Assembly (NCBI GenBank): GCA_025934635.1
Contig: JAICWX010000464.1
Location: 1-5,581, forward strand
Length of the DNA stretch: 5,581 nucleotides
Direction of reading: 5' to 3'
Source of the DNA: Streptosporangiaceae bacterium
Lineage (GTDB): Bacteria > Actinomycetota > Actinomycetes > Streptosporangiales > Streptosporangiaceae
In this document: in pieces, positions 1-5,436 of the stretch
Numbering within the stretch: position 1 is the stretch's first letter
Layout: every line of letters begins with the position of its first letter
Notes under the pieces: model-generated
What the model was told of the DNA's origin: nothing
Seen by the model: the letters and a program-made list of their open reading frames with translations, nothing else
Database searches by the model: none
Position numbers and translations under genes: made by a program

Positions 1-1101
1 CCGTTCCGCGCCGATCATGTCGGCAGCCTGCTCCGCCCGGCTCCGCTGATGGCCGCCCGCGACGACTTCAAAGCCGGTCAGATCGACGCCGCCCAGCTAC
101 GGGCCGCTGAGGACGAGGCCATCCAAGCGGCCGTAAAGATGCAGCGTGACGTCGGTCTCCAGGACGCCACCGACGGCGAGTTCCGCCGGGCCACCTGGCA
201 CATGGACTTCATCAACCAGATCGGCGGCATCGGCCAGGCGGCCGGGCACATGAAGGTCCGGTTCCGCAACGCCAGCGGCGACATCGAGTGGACCCCCGCC
301 GCCATCCACGTAGACAGCAAGCTCAGGATCGACCACACGATCTTCGGCGACCACTTCGAGTACCTCAAGTCACTGACCGGGGACCCGATAACGCCCAAGC
401 TCACCATCCCGTCGCCCAACATGGTCCACTACCGTGGCGGCCCCGCCGCCATCGACGACAAGATCTACCCCGACCCCGACGAGTTCTGGCACGACCTCGC
501 CGCCGCCTACCACGACGAGATAAACAGGCTGCACGCGCTCGGCTGCACCTACCTCCAGCTCGACGACACCTCGCTCGCCTACCTCAACGACCCGGCCCAG
601 CGCGCCGAGCTGACCGAACGCGGTGACGACGCCGAGCACCTCCACCTGCGCTACATCAAGCAAGTCAACGACGCCATCCAGGGCAAGCCCGCCGGCATGA
701 CCATCACCACGCACCTGTGCCGCGGCAACTTCCGTTCCTCCTGGGCCGCGTCCGGTGGCTACGACTTCGTCGCCGAGGCCCTGTTCACGCAGCTCAACGT
801 GGACGGCTTCTTCCTGGAGTACGACGACGAACGATCCGGGACCTTCGAGCCCCTCCGCTTCGTCCCGGAAGGCAAGATGGTCGTCCTCGGCCTGGTCACC
901 ACCAAGTCCGGCGAGCTGGAGCACCCGGCCACGCTGAAGCGCCGCATCGACCAGGCCAGCAAGTACGTCCCGCTGGACCAGCTGTGCCTGTCGCCGCAGT
1001 GCGGCTTCTCCTCCACCGTGGAGGGCAACTCGCTCAGCCAGGCTCAGCAGCTCGCCAAGCTCGACCTCGTCGTCAAGGTCGCCACCGACGTCTGGGGCTA
1101 A
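1..1101 (+). CDS. Cobalamin-independent methionine synthase-like homocysteine methyltransferase (YxjG/YxjH type), 5'-partial
   Basis: Probably a zinc-dependent cytoplasmic enzyme that moves a methyl group to homocysteine to make methionine. The frame is open from base 1 and reads PFRADHVGSLLRP before the first in-window ATG (49). That peptide is the conserved N-terminus of this family, so the true start lies just upstream and 49 is not the start. The 366 visible residues form one barrel domain matching the C-terminal half of MetE; there is no MetE N-terminal half. In window numbering, VGS (7-9) matches the homocysteine-binding IGS loop of MetE, E60 lies in DGEFRR, and D188 lies in QLDDTS. The zinc ligands appear as H238 and C240 (HLC), E273 (FFLEYD) and C334 (SPQCGFSS). 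The methyl donor is uncertain: stand-alone core enzymes need not use polyglutamylated folate. It could be co-transcribed with the exporter 31 bases downstream. Family sure, exact substrate not. Confidence 0.93.
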   Translation, partial: PFRADHVGSLLRPAPLMAARDDFKAGQIDAAQLRAAEDEAIQAAVKMQRDVGLQDATDGEFRRATWHMDFINQIGGIGQAAGHMKVRFRNASGDIEWTPAAIHVDSKLRIDHTIFGDHFEYLKSLTGDPITPKLTIPSPNMVHYRGGPAAIDDKIYPDPDEFWHDLAAAYHDEINRLHALGCTYLQLDDTSLAYLNDPAQRAELTERGDDAEHLHLRYIKQVNDAIQGKPAGMTITTHLCRGNFRSSWAASGGYDFVAEALFTQLNVDGFFLEYDDERSGTFEPLRFVPEGKMVVLGLVTTKSGELEHPATLKRRIDQASKYVPLDQLCLSPQCGFSSTVEGNSLSQAQQLAKLDLVVKVATDVWG

Positions 1102-1132
1102 CCGGGTAGGGCCGGCCGGGTAGGTTCGGGCC
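1102..1132 (+). repeat. Two direct copies of CCGGGTAGG in the gap before the ABC ATPase gene
   Basis: CCGGGTAGG occurs at 1102-1110 and again at 1116-1124, filling most of the 31-base gap. The second copy places AGG 8 bases before the ATG at 1133 and may act as a weak ribosome binding site. No promoter or terminator is visible here, which favours read-through from the upstream gene. Confidence 0.5.
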
Positions 1133-2101
1133 ATGACGCTCGCGGTTGAGGCGGTCGGCCTGGTCAAGCGGTTCGGTAAGACACTGGCGGTCGACGGCGT
1201 CGACCTGGCCGTCCCGCCCGGCATGGTCCTCGGCCTCCTGGGCCCGAACGGCGCTGGCAAAACCACCGTCGTCCGCATGCTGGCCACCCTGCTGCGGCCC
1301 GACGCCGGCTCGGCCCGCATAGGCGGCGCCGACATCATCACCCAGGCCGACCGGGTCCGCGAGCTGATCGGCCTGACCGGCCAGTACGCCGCGGTCGACG
1401 AGGACCTGACCGGCTTCGAGAACCTGCTCCTGATCGGCCGCCTGCTCGAGATGCCGAAACGAGCGGCGAAGCAAAGATCGACCGAGCTGCTGGAGCGGTT
1501 CGACCTGGCCGACGCGGCCGGGCGCTCGGTCAAGACCTACTCCGGCGGCATGCGGCGCCGCCTCGACCTGGCCGCCAGCCTGGTCCAGCGGCCCGCCGTG
1601 CTGTTCCTGGACGAGCCGACCACCGGCCTGGACCCGCGCAGCCGGGGCGAGGTGTGGGCGATGATCAGGGCGCTGGTCGCCGAGGGCACCACGGTGCTGC
1701 TGACCACGCAGTACCTGGACGAGGCGGACCGGCTGGCCAACCAGATCGCGGTCATCGACCACGGCCGGGTGATCGCCACCGGCACCGCCGCCGAGCTGAA
1801 GGCCAAGATCGGCCAGCAGACCCTCGACGTGCGCCCGGCCGACCCGGCCGACCTGACCCGGGCCGTCGCCCTCGTCGCCGCCGCCGTGGGCCGCGAGCCG
1901 GTCAGCACCGACGAGGACCCGGGCCTGCTGTCCGTCCCCGTCGACGACGCCCAGGTCCTGCCCGCCGTGATCAGCGGCCTGCACGCCGAACGGATCGAGG
2001 TCACCGAGCTCGCCCTGCGTCTCGCCAGCCTGGACGAGGTCTTCATGGCCCTCACCGGCCACAGTGCTGATCAGGGCAGGGCCGAAGAGGGCAGCCAGTG
2101 A
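1133..2101 (+). CDS. DrrA-family (daunorubicin-resistance type) ABC transporter ATP-binding protein
   Basis: The cytoplasmic nucleotide-binding subunit of an exporter, powering the permease encoded next. The 322 residues match the usual DrrA length. In order: Walker A GPNGAGKTT (37-45), Q-loop Q84 in GLTGQYA, ABC signature SGGMR (137-141), Walker B VLFLDE (156-161), D-loop GLDP (165-168), and a switch position TTQYLDEAD with Q193 where most ABC ATPases have His. That Gln is typical of DrrA proteins rather than a defect. The C-terminal extension (about 224-310) is the DUF4162-type regulatory region ending in LDEVFMALTG (300-309), the motif known from DrrA to matter for contact with DrrB. The start at 1133 gives the standard DrrA N-terminus. 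The stop overlaps the permease start by four bases (GTGA), implying translational coupling and 1:1 production. Substrate is not readable: family members export anthracyclines, other antibiotics or lipids, and no biosynthetic gene is visible here. Confidence 0.95.
   Translation: MTLAVEAVGLVKRFGKTLAVDGVDLAVPPGMVLGLLGPNGAGKTTVVRMLATLLRPDAGSARIGGADIITQADRVRELIGLTGQYAAVDEDLTGFENLLLIGRLLEMPKRAAKQRSTELLERFDLADAAGRSVKTYSGGMRRRLDLAASLVQRPAVLFLDEPTTGLDPRSRGEVWAMIRALVAEGTTVLLTTQYLDEADRLANQIAVIDHGRVIATGTAAELKAKIGQQTLDVRPADPADLTRAVALVAAAVGREPVSTDEDPGLLSVPVDDAQVLPAVISGLHAERIEVTELALRLASLDEVFMALTGHSADQGRAEEGSQ
2086..2091 (+). promoter_or_regulatory. Ribosome binding site deciding the GTG start of the permease
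   Basis: AGAGGG ends 6 bases before GTG 2098, an ordinary Shine-Dalgarno distance. The next in-frame ATG (2134) has no comparable site, so the GTG overlapping the ATPase stop is preferred. Confidence 0.7.
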
Positions 2102-2901
2102 CGGCCACGACCAGCCCCGGCCGCGCCCGCACCATGACCCCCGCCCGCGCCCTGCGCCACGCCATGACCCTGGCCTGGCGCTCCCTCGTCCGGATCAGGC
2201 GCAACCCCGAGCAGCTCCTCGACGTCACCCTCCAGCCGATCGTCTTCGTGACCCTGTTCGTGTTCCTGTTCGGCGGCGCCATCAAGGGCGAGAGCAGGCA
2301 CACCTACCTGCAGTACGTACTGCCCGGCATCATGACGATGACGGTCCTGTTCGCCAGCATGGGCACCGGCATCGGCCTGAACACCGACGTCACCAAGGGG
2401 ATCTTCGACCGGTTCCGCAGCCTGCCGATCTCCCGGTCGGCCCCGCTGACCGGGACGATCATGGGCGATTTCTTCCGCTACCTGATCTCGATCGCGATGG
2501 TCTTCGCCTACGGGTCGCTGCTCGGGTTCCGGATCGCCACCAATCCGCTGTCGGCGCTCGGCGCGGCCGGGCTGATGTTCGTCTTCGGCTTCGCCGTCGG
2601 CTGGATCTGGGTGCTGCTGGGCCTGTACGTGAAGTCGCCGCAGAGCCTGCAGGGGTTCGGCTTCATCGTGATGTTCCCGCTCGCGTTCGGCAGCAACGTG
2701 TTCATCCAGACCGGCACCCTGCCCGGCTGGCTGCAGGCCTGGGTCCGGATCAACCCGGTGACCGAGCTCACCGGCGCCGCCCGCGGCCTGATGCTGGGCG
2801 GCCCGGTCGCCACCCCCGCGTGGCATTCCGTCGCCTGGAGTATCGCCATCACCGCCGTCTTCGCGCCGCTCGCCGTACGCCGCTACCGCCGCATCGGCTA
2901 A
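2098..2901 (+). CDS. DrrB-family ABC-2 type transporter permease
   Basis: The membrane subunit that forms the export path with the DrrA-type ATPase immediately upstream. The 267 residues have about six hydrophobic segments, at roughly 43-62, 75-95, 126-144, 151-176, 185-204 and 243-261, after a basic cytoplasmic N-terminus. Between the second and third lies TDVTKGIFDRFRSLPISR (96-113), the conserved cytoplasmic loop that contacts the ATPase in ABC-2 permeases. The INPVTELTGAARGLM segment (218-232) is also typical of DrrB. The start is GTG 2098 with a good ribosome binding site; starting at ATG 2134 would only shorten the N-terminal tail. It is complete, ending with a basic RRYRRIG tail. The pair likely forms a dimer of each subunit (family knowledge). 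Substrate unknown; drug self-resistance is one possibility only. Confidence 0.94.
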   Translation: MTATTSPGRARTMTPARALRHAMTLAWRSLVRIRRNPEQLLDVTLQPIVFVTLFVFLFGGAIKGESRHTYLQYVLPGIMTMTVLFASMGTGIGLNTDVTKGIFDRFRSLPISRSAPLTGTIMGDFFRYLISIAMVFAYGSLLGFRIATNPLSALGAAGLMFVFGFAVGWIWVLLGLYVKSPQSLQGFGFIVMFPLAFGSNVFIQTGTLPGWLQAWVRINPVTELTGAARGLMLGGPVATPAWHSVAWSIAITAVFAPLAVRRYRRIG

Positions 2902-2984
2902 CCCCCAGTTCACAACCTTTTCCCCCGAACGAGTCCGGCTCACCTCCACGCCCACCCCCCGAGTCCCGGCGGCCCCGTCCGTCG

Positions 2985-3016
2985 ACTAGCAATCTAAGTT
3001 GCTAGTATGCTAGCAT
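2985..3016 (+). promoter_or_regulatory. Operator-promoter of the ribbon-helix-helix/VOC/methyltransferase operon
   Basis: An AT-rich island between GC-rich genes. A perfect inverted repeat, ACTAGCAA (2985-2992) and TTGCTAGT (2999-3006), is followed at once by the palindrome TGCTAGCA (3008-3015). So the hexamer TGCTAG or its complement occurs at 2986-2991, 3000-3005, 3008-3013 and 3010-3015. Two TANNNT -10 candidates lie inside it: TAGTAT (3003-3008) and TAGCAT (3011-3016). The second would start RNA about at 3023, exactly the GTG of the next gene. No good -35 is visible. Half-sites overlapping the core promoter fit repression by the ribbon-helix-helix protein encoded directly downstream. The repeats are seen; operator function is inferred. 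Confidence 0.7.
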
Positions 3017-3022
3017 CGACTC

Positions 3023-3175
3023 GTGGGCGACGAAGAGGTCAAGCAATTCAACGTGTACCTGCCGGTCGAGCTGATCAAGCAGGTCAAGCACCGCTCCATC
3101 GAGTCGGGCCTGTCCCTGTCGGCGCTGGTCGCCGACGCCCTGCGCGCCTACCTCGACGACGGAAAGGAATCCTGA
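3023..3175 (+). CDS. Small ribbon-helix-helix (CopG/Arc-like) DNA-binding protein, probable autorepressor
   Basis: A 50-residue protein: [20 protein letters not shown], then [20 protein letters not shown], then [10 protein letters not shown]. Its layout is that of a ribbon-helix-helix domain: a short beta strand KQFNVYL (7-13) with polar residues Q8, N10 and Y12 alternating, as in strands that read the major groove as a dimer; helix A from P14 to about S28; the turn G29-LSLS; and helix B about 31-45. The domain fills nearly the whole protein, as in minimal CopG/Arc regulators. The GTG start has no Shine-Dalgarno sequence and sits six bases after a TAGCAT -10 candidate, so a leaderless mRNA is likely. 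The preceding half-site cluster is a natural operator. The VOC gene starts one base after the stop, so the proteins are made together. An antitoxin role is possible, but no toxin neighbour is seen. Confidence 0.88.
   Translation: MGDEEVKQFNVYLPVELIKQVKHRSIESGLSLSALVADALRAYLDDGKES
3163..3168 (+). promoter_or_regulatory. Ribosome binding site of the VOC gene
   Basis: AAAGGA lies inside the last codons of the ribbon-helix-helix gene, 8 bases before ATG 3177. Its position within the upstream reading frame supports co-transcription and coupled translation. Confidence 0.7.
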
Positions 3176-3176
3176 C

Positions 3177-3521
3177 ATGACCACCGAAGGCATCGAGGCC
3201 GTGTTCCTCACCACTCACAACTGGGGGAAGGCGGCCAAGTTCTTCCAGGCCCTGGGCTTCGAGCTGGAATTCGCGACCGACCACGGCTCCGGCCAGCTCC
3301 GCAACGGCAGCGGCCCCTACGTCTTCATCGCCGAGGTCCCGGAGAGCGAAGCGCCGGGGATGCAGCTCGTGCTGAAGGCCGCCGACGCGGAAGCGCTGCG
3401 TCCCGACCCCGCCGTCGAGGTGGTCACCCCGCTCGCGGACACGCACTACGGCACCCGGGAGATGACCGTCCGCGACCCCGACGGCCGCCAGTGGACCATC
3501 CAGGCCCCGGCCGCGAAATGA
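3177..3521 (+). CDS. VOC-superfamily protein (glyoxalase/bleomycin-resistance/dioxygenase fold)
   Basis: A 114-residue single-domain protein of the vicinal oxygen chelate superfamily, whose members bind a metal or sequester small molecules and include glyoxalases, isomerases, dioxygenases and antibiotic-binding resistance proteins. The two beta-alpha-beta-beta-beta modules can be followed: VFLTTHNWGKAAKFFQALGF (9-28) is the first strand and helix; FELEFATDH and YVFIAEVPE continue the first module; MQLVLKAAD begins the second; the end REMTVRDPDGRQWTIQAP (94-111) carries the hallmark DPDG turn. Possible metal or ligand residues are H14, H36, H90 and E95, but assignment needs a structure model. 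One domain implies a dimer. It sits between a regulator gene (1-base gap) and a methyltransferase gene (ATGA overlap), so it probably handles the same inducer or substrate as the operon. Fold confident, reaction unknown. Confidence 0.9.
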   Translation: MTTEGIEAVFLTTHNWGKAAKFFQALGFELEFATDHGSGQLRNGSGPYVFIAEVPESEAPGMQLVLKAADAEALRPDPAVEVVTPLADTHYGTREMTVRDPDGRQWTIQAPAAK

Positions 3522-4402
3522 CAGACCACGCCACGACCGCCGGACAGGTCCGTGAGCAGGCCAGCGCGCCGGACAGCACCGCGGTGCGGGTCGCTCTCTG
3601 GCGGGCGATGCACGTCCTGGTCGACCCGCCGCCGCACGTGCTCGAGGACCAGCTCGGCCTGCGGCTGGCGGCGCCCGCCGACGGCTGGCGGGCCCGCCCG
3701 GACATGGATCCGGACGGCACCCGCGGCTTCCGGGCGGCCATCGTGGCCCGCGCCCGCTTCGTCGAGGACCTGGCCGTCGAGCAGGCCGGCCACGGCGTCG
3801 GCCAGTACGTCCTGCTGGGAGCCGGCCTGGACACCTTCGCCCAGCGCCGGCCGCCGGCCGCGTCGAACCTGCGGGTGTTCGAGGTCGACCAGCCCGGCCC
3901 GCAGGCCTGGAAGCGGCAGCGGCTGCTCGAGCTCGGCCTCGGCGTGCCCGGCTGGCTGCGGCTGGTCCCGGTCGACTTCGAGGCGAACGGGTCCTGGCAG
4001 GAGCAGCTGGCCGCGGCCGGCTTCGATCCGGCTCAGCCCGCGGTCGTCGCCTCCGCCGGCGTCACCATGTACCTCACCCGCGACGCCACCGCGGCCACCC
4101 TGCGCCAGGTCGCCCGGCTCGCCCCCGGTTCGACCCTGGCGATGACCTTCATGCTCCCGCCCGGCCTGCTCGACGATCGCGACCGCTCCGGACTCCAGGC
4201 CTCCCGGGATGGCGCGCGCGCCTCCGGAACCCCGTTCATCAGCTTCTACACCCCGCCGCAAATGCTGGCCCTGGCCCGCGAAGCCGGCTTCGCGGCCGCC
4301 CGGCACGTTCCCGGTTCCTCGCTCGCCGACCGCTACTTCGCCGGCCGCCCCGACGGCCTGCGCCCGTCGAGCGGCGAGGACCTGCTCGTCGCCACCACTT
4401 AA
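3518..4402 (+). CDS. Class I SAM-dependent methyltransferase of the LCM/TIGR00027-like family
   Basis: A 294-residue cytoplasmic methyltransferase related to leucine carboxyl methyltransferases and the polyketide-linked PPM enzymes, a family abundant in mycobacteria and streptomycetes. Numbering from ATG 3518: SAM motif I YVLLGAGLDTFAQR (97-110), the acidic ribose-binding strand VFEVDQP (120-126) followed by the family's K132, VDFE (152-155) where the next acidic residue is expected, and SAGVTMYL (179-186), equivalent to the family's EGV-MYL motif, followed by a Rossmann-type C-terminal half. The N-terminal helix region (22-90) is the usual lid. Where most relatives have Glu or Trp before GV-MYL, this one has Ala180. 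The start at 3518 overlaps the VOC stop as ATGA, typical of coupling; a GTG at 3491 in the same frame would add nine residues inside the VOC gene and is less likely. The methyl acceptor is unknown and may be a carboxylate or hydroxyl. Confidence 0.9.
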   Translation: MTDHATTAGQVREQASAPDSTAVRVALWRAMHVLVDPPPHVLEDQLGLRLAAPADGWRARPDMDPDGTRGFRAAIVARARFVEDLAVEQAGHGVGQYVLLGAGLDTFAQRRPPAASNLRVFEVDQPGPQAWKRQRLLELGLGVPGWLRLVPVDFEANGSWQEQLAAAGFDPAQPAVVASAGVTMYLTRDATAATLRQVARLAPGSTLAMTFMLPPGLLDDRDRSGLQASRDGARASGTPFISFYTPPQMLALAREAGFAAARHVPGSSLADRYFAGRPDGLRPSSGEDLLVATT

Positions 4403-4406
4403 TACG

Positions 4407-4420
4407 GGGCCTGCCGGCCC
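4407..4420 (+). terminator. Possible short GC hairpin after the methyltransferase operon
   Basis: GGGCC (4407-4411) pairs with GGCCC (4416-4420) across a four-base loop, 5 bases after the stop codon. There is no U-tract, so at most this is a weak or factor-assisted terminator, and such GC hairpins are common by chance here. Confidence 0.3.
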
Positions 4421-4439
4421 GAGTGCCCTGATGGCCTTC

Positions 4440-4470
4440 TCTACCCGTGGTATGAGAGCAGGTCTACCCG
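4440..4470 (+). repeat. Direct repeat TCTACCCG, two copies 23 bases apart
   Basis: TCTACCCG occurs at 4440-4447 and 4463-4470, upstream of the DUF1707 gene. A spacing near two helical turns would suit a regulator binding one face of the DNA. There is no clear promoter consensus around it. Confidence 0.4.
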
Positions 4471-4505
4471 GCGGCTGATGCGCGGGCGTCGTGCGGTCGC
4501 GACGA

Positions 4506-4532
4506 TGAGGTCATGACAGTGTCCCGACCTCA
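4506..4532 (+). promoter_or_regulatory. Concentric 27-base dyad before the DUF1707 gene
   Basis: TGAGGTC (4506-4512) and GACCTCA (4526-4532) are perfect inverted repeats, and inside them GACA-G-TGTC (4515-4523) is a second palindrome with the same centre, base 4519. Only positions 4513-4514 against 4524-4525 break the symmetry. It ends three bases before the GGAGG ribosome binding site, so it could be a dimeric operator or a leader hairpin limiting translation. Confidence 0.55.
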
Positions 4533-4534
4533 GC

Positions 4535-4539
4535 GGAGG
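4535..4539 (+). promoter_or_regulatory. Ribosome binding site setting the DUF1707 start at 4546
   Basis: GGAGG lies 6 bases before ATG 4546, an ideal Shine-Dalgarno arrangement. The upstream in-frame ATG 4513 has only GAGG two bases away, too close to work well. Confidence 0.75.
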
Positions 4540-4545
4540 CGAGAG

Positions 4546-5064
4546 ATGGTTGATCAGCAGGAACTGCGGGCCTCGGACCGCGATCGGCAGCAGGTCGTGG
4601 AGCGGCTGCGCGGCGCGCTCGACGATGGCCGCCTGACGATGGCCGAGTACGTGGACCGGATGGGAGTCGCCTATCAGGCGGCGACCTATGGCGACCTGGC
4701 CCCGCTGTACGCCGACCTGCCTGCCCCTGCCCCTGCCCCTGCCCCTGCCCCTGTCCCTGCGCCGGCCCCGGGCCCGGCGCCAGCCGGTCCGGGAACGGCC
4801 GCGGCACCGCCGGCCGTCACCTCCCGCGCCGGCGGCCTGGCCGGATTGCCGCTGGTGCTCAAGCTCTTGTGGACCGTGTGGCTCGTCGCCGTGTCGGTCA
4901 ACGTGGTCGTCTGGATCCTGGTCAGGGACCCCGGCGGTCATCTGTCCTACCCCTGGCCGCTCTGGGTCGCCGGCCCGTACGGCACGGTGCTGTTCGCCGT
5001 GTCGGCCAGCGTCATCCTGTTCCGCCGGACCCGGCCACCCGTTCGCTGCCGATGCGGCAGCTGA
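4546..5064 (+). CDS. DUF1707 domain protein with Pro-Ala linker and C-terminal two-helix membrane hairpin
   Basis: A 172-residue membrane protein of an actinobacterial family with no established function. The DUF1707 domain spans about 6-59: ELRASDRDRQQVVERLRGAL, then DDGRLTMAEYVDRM and the closing DLAPLYADLP, matching the family pattern RASDADRE...GRLT..E...R...A..A.T.GDL..L..DLP. Residues 59-82 are a Pro-Ala linker encoded by tandem CTGCCC hexamers. Two hydrophobic segments follow, about 107-126 and 137-160, joined by a Trp/Pro-rich turn (SYPWPLWVAGPYG) like the 2TM domains often fused to DUF1707, so both ends probably face the cytoplasm. The tail ends in RCRCGS with two cysteines. ATG 4546 is preferred over ATG 4513 because of its ribosome binding site and because 4513 lies inside the dyad. 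It has its own upstream gap and is probably separate from the methyltransferase operon. Confidence 0.87.
   Translation: MVDQQELRASDRDRQQVVERLRGALDDGRLTMAEYVDRMGVAYQAATYGDLAPLYADLPAPAPAPAPAPVPAPAPGPAPAGPGTAAAPPAVTSRAGGLAGLPLVLKLLWTVWLVAVSVNVVVWILVRDPGGHLSYPWPLWVAGPYGTVLFAVSASVILFRRTRPPVRCRCGS
4721..4756 (+). repeat. CTGCCC hexanucleotide microsatellite encoding Pro-Ala
   Basis: Five perfect tandem copies of CTGCCC (4721-4750) and one variant, CTGTCC (4751-4756), lie within the DUF1707 gene. Each unit adds one Pro-Ala pair, so copy number can change linker length without breaking the frame. Confidence 0.9.
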
Positions 5065-5436
5065 CCGCCACGGCGACCTATCTGCCGCGCCACCACCAGC
5101 CACCATCCGTCCACTCCACCTCCCGGCCACCCCACGCGCTTCGGCCGCCTCGACCCGGCGCCGATTCCAGTCTCAGTATTCGCATTCGCACCACCGGTCC
5201 CCGTCGTCACCCATTCCGCCTCCCCGTAACGACGTTGATGCTCCATCGATGTCGCTATTACGACATCAATGCTCCACCGATGTCGTGAGCCACGGCCTCC
5301 GGACTGCTTTTCTCTCCCATTATCGTGTTCGTATTTCACATCCTGTCTGTAAAGGATTACGGTGTGACGCGGAATCGGCCCCGATACTTGCTTGGTGCCG
5401 ATCTAGGGTCGCCTTTGCCGAAGGAATGCCGATCAC
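5065..5436. other. 372-base intergenic stretch, no supported gene, repeat-rich
   Basis: Bases 5065-5160 are C-rich, with no clear hairpin or terminator after the DUF1707 stop. From about 5165 to 5370 the composition becomes AT-richer, as in promoter regions. It holds the repeat cluster at 5235-5285, a TATCGT -10-like hexamer (5321-5326), the inverted repeats GTAA-AGGA-TTAC (5349-5360) and ATCGG-CC-CCGAT (5374-5385), and a TAGGGT -10-like hexamer (5404-5409). Frames that stay open across it show no recognisable domain and run out of phase with the flanking genes, so I treat it as non-coding. Confidence 0.6.
5235..5285 (+). repeat. Paired direct and inverted repeats around GATGTCG
   Basis: A 17-base direct repeat with one mismatch occurs at 5238-5254 (ATGCTCCATCGATGTCG) and 5269-5285 (ATGCTCCACCGATGTCG), 31 bases apart. 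Between them CGACATC (5261-5267) is the exact complement of GATGTCG in both copies (5248-5254 and 5279-5285), giving two mutually exclusive hairpins. TTGATG (5235-5240) also pairs with CATCAA (5264-5269). Confidence 0.75.

Noticed and set aside
49..51. ATG as the start of the methionine-synthase-like gene
   Set aside because: The conserved family N-terminus (FRADHVGSLLRP) is encoded upstream of it in the same frame, from base 4, so the gene begins outside the window.
370..1533. Long minus-strand open frame (387 codons) across the first two genes
   Set aside because: It lies opposite two clearly recognised genes, has no domain, and has the low-complexity composition expected of antisense frames in GC-rich DNA.
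1713..1713. Gln replacing the switch His (Q193) in the ABC ATPase as a sign of inactivation
   Set aside because: TTQYLDEAD is the normal sequence in DrrA-family ATPases; the other catalytic motifs are intact.
2902..2984. Terminator after the permease gene
   Set aside because: The stretch is C-rich, with a short T run (2918-2921) but no stem before it.
3491..3517. GTG start for the methyltransferase
   Set aside because: It would place nine extra residues inside the VOC gene; the ATG at 3518 forms a classic ATGA overlap and gives a normal N-terminus.
3446..4306. Minus-strand frame opposite the methyltransferase
   Set aside because: Antisense shadow with Gly/Arg-rich composition and no domain.
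4513..4545. ATG 4513 as the DUF1707 start
   Set aside because: Its Shine-Dalgarno-like GAGG is only two bases away, whereas ATG 4546 has GGAGG at six bases and still includes the whole domain.
4721..4756. CRISPR-like tandem array
   Set aside because: The units are contiguous hexamers inside a coding frame with no spacers; it is a microsatellite.
4947..5339. Minus-strand open frame over the gap (130 codons)
   Set aside because: No recognisable motif, Gly/Arg-rich over its GC-rich half, and it overlaps the membrane hairpin of the DUF1707 gene.
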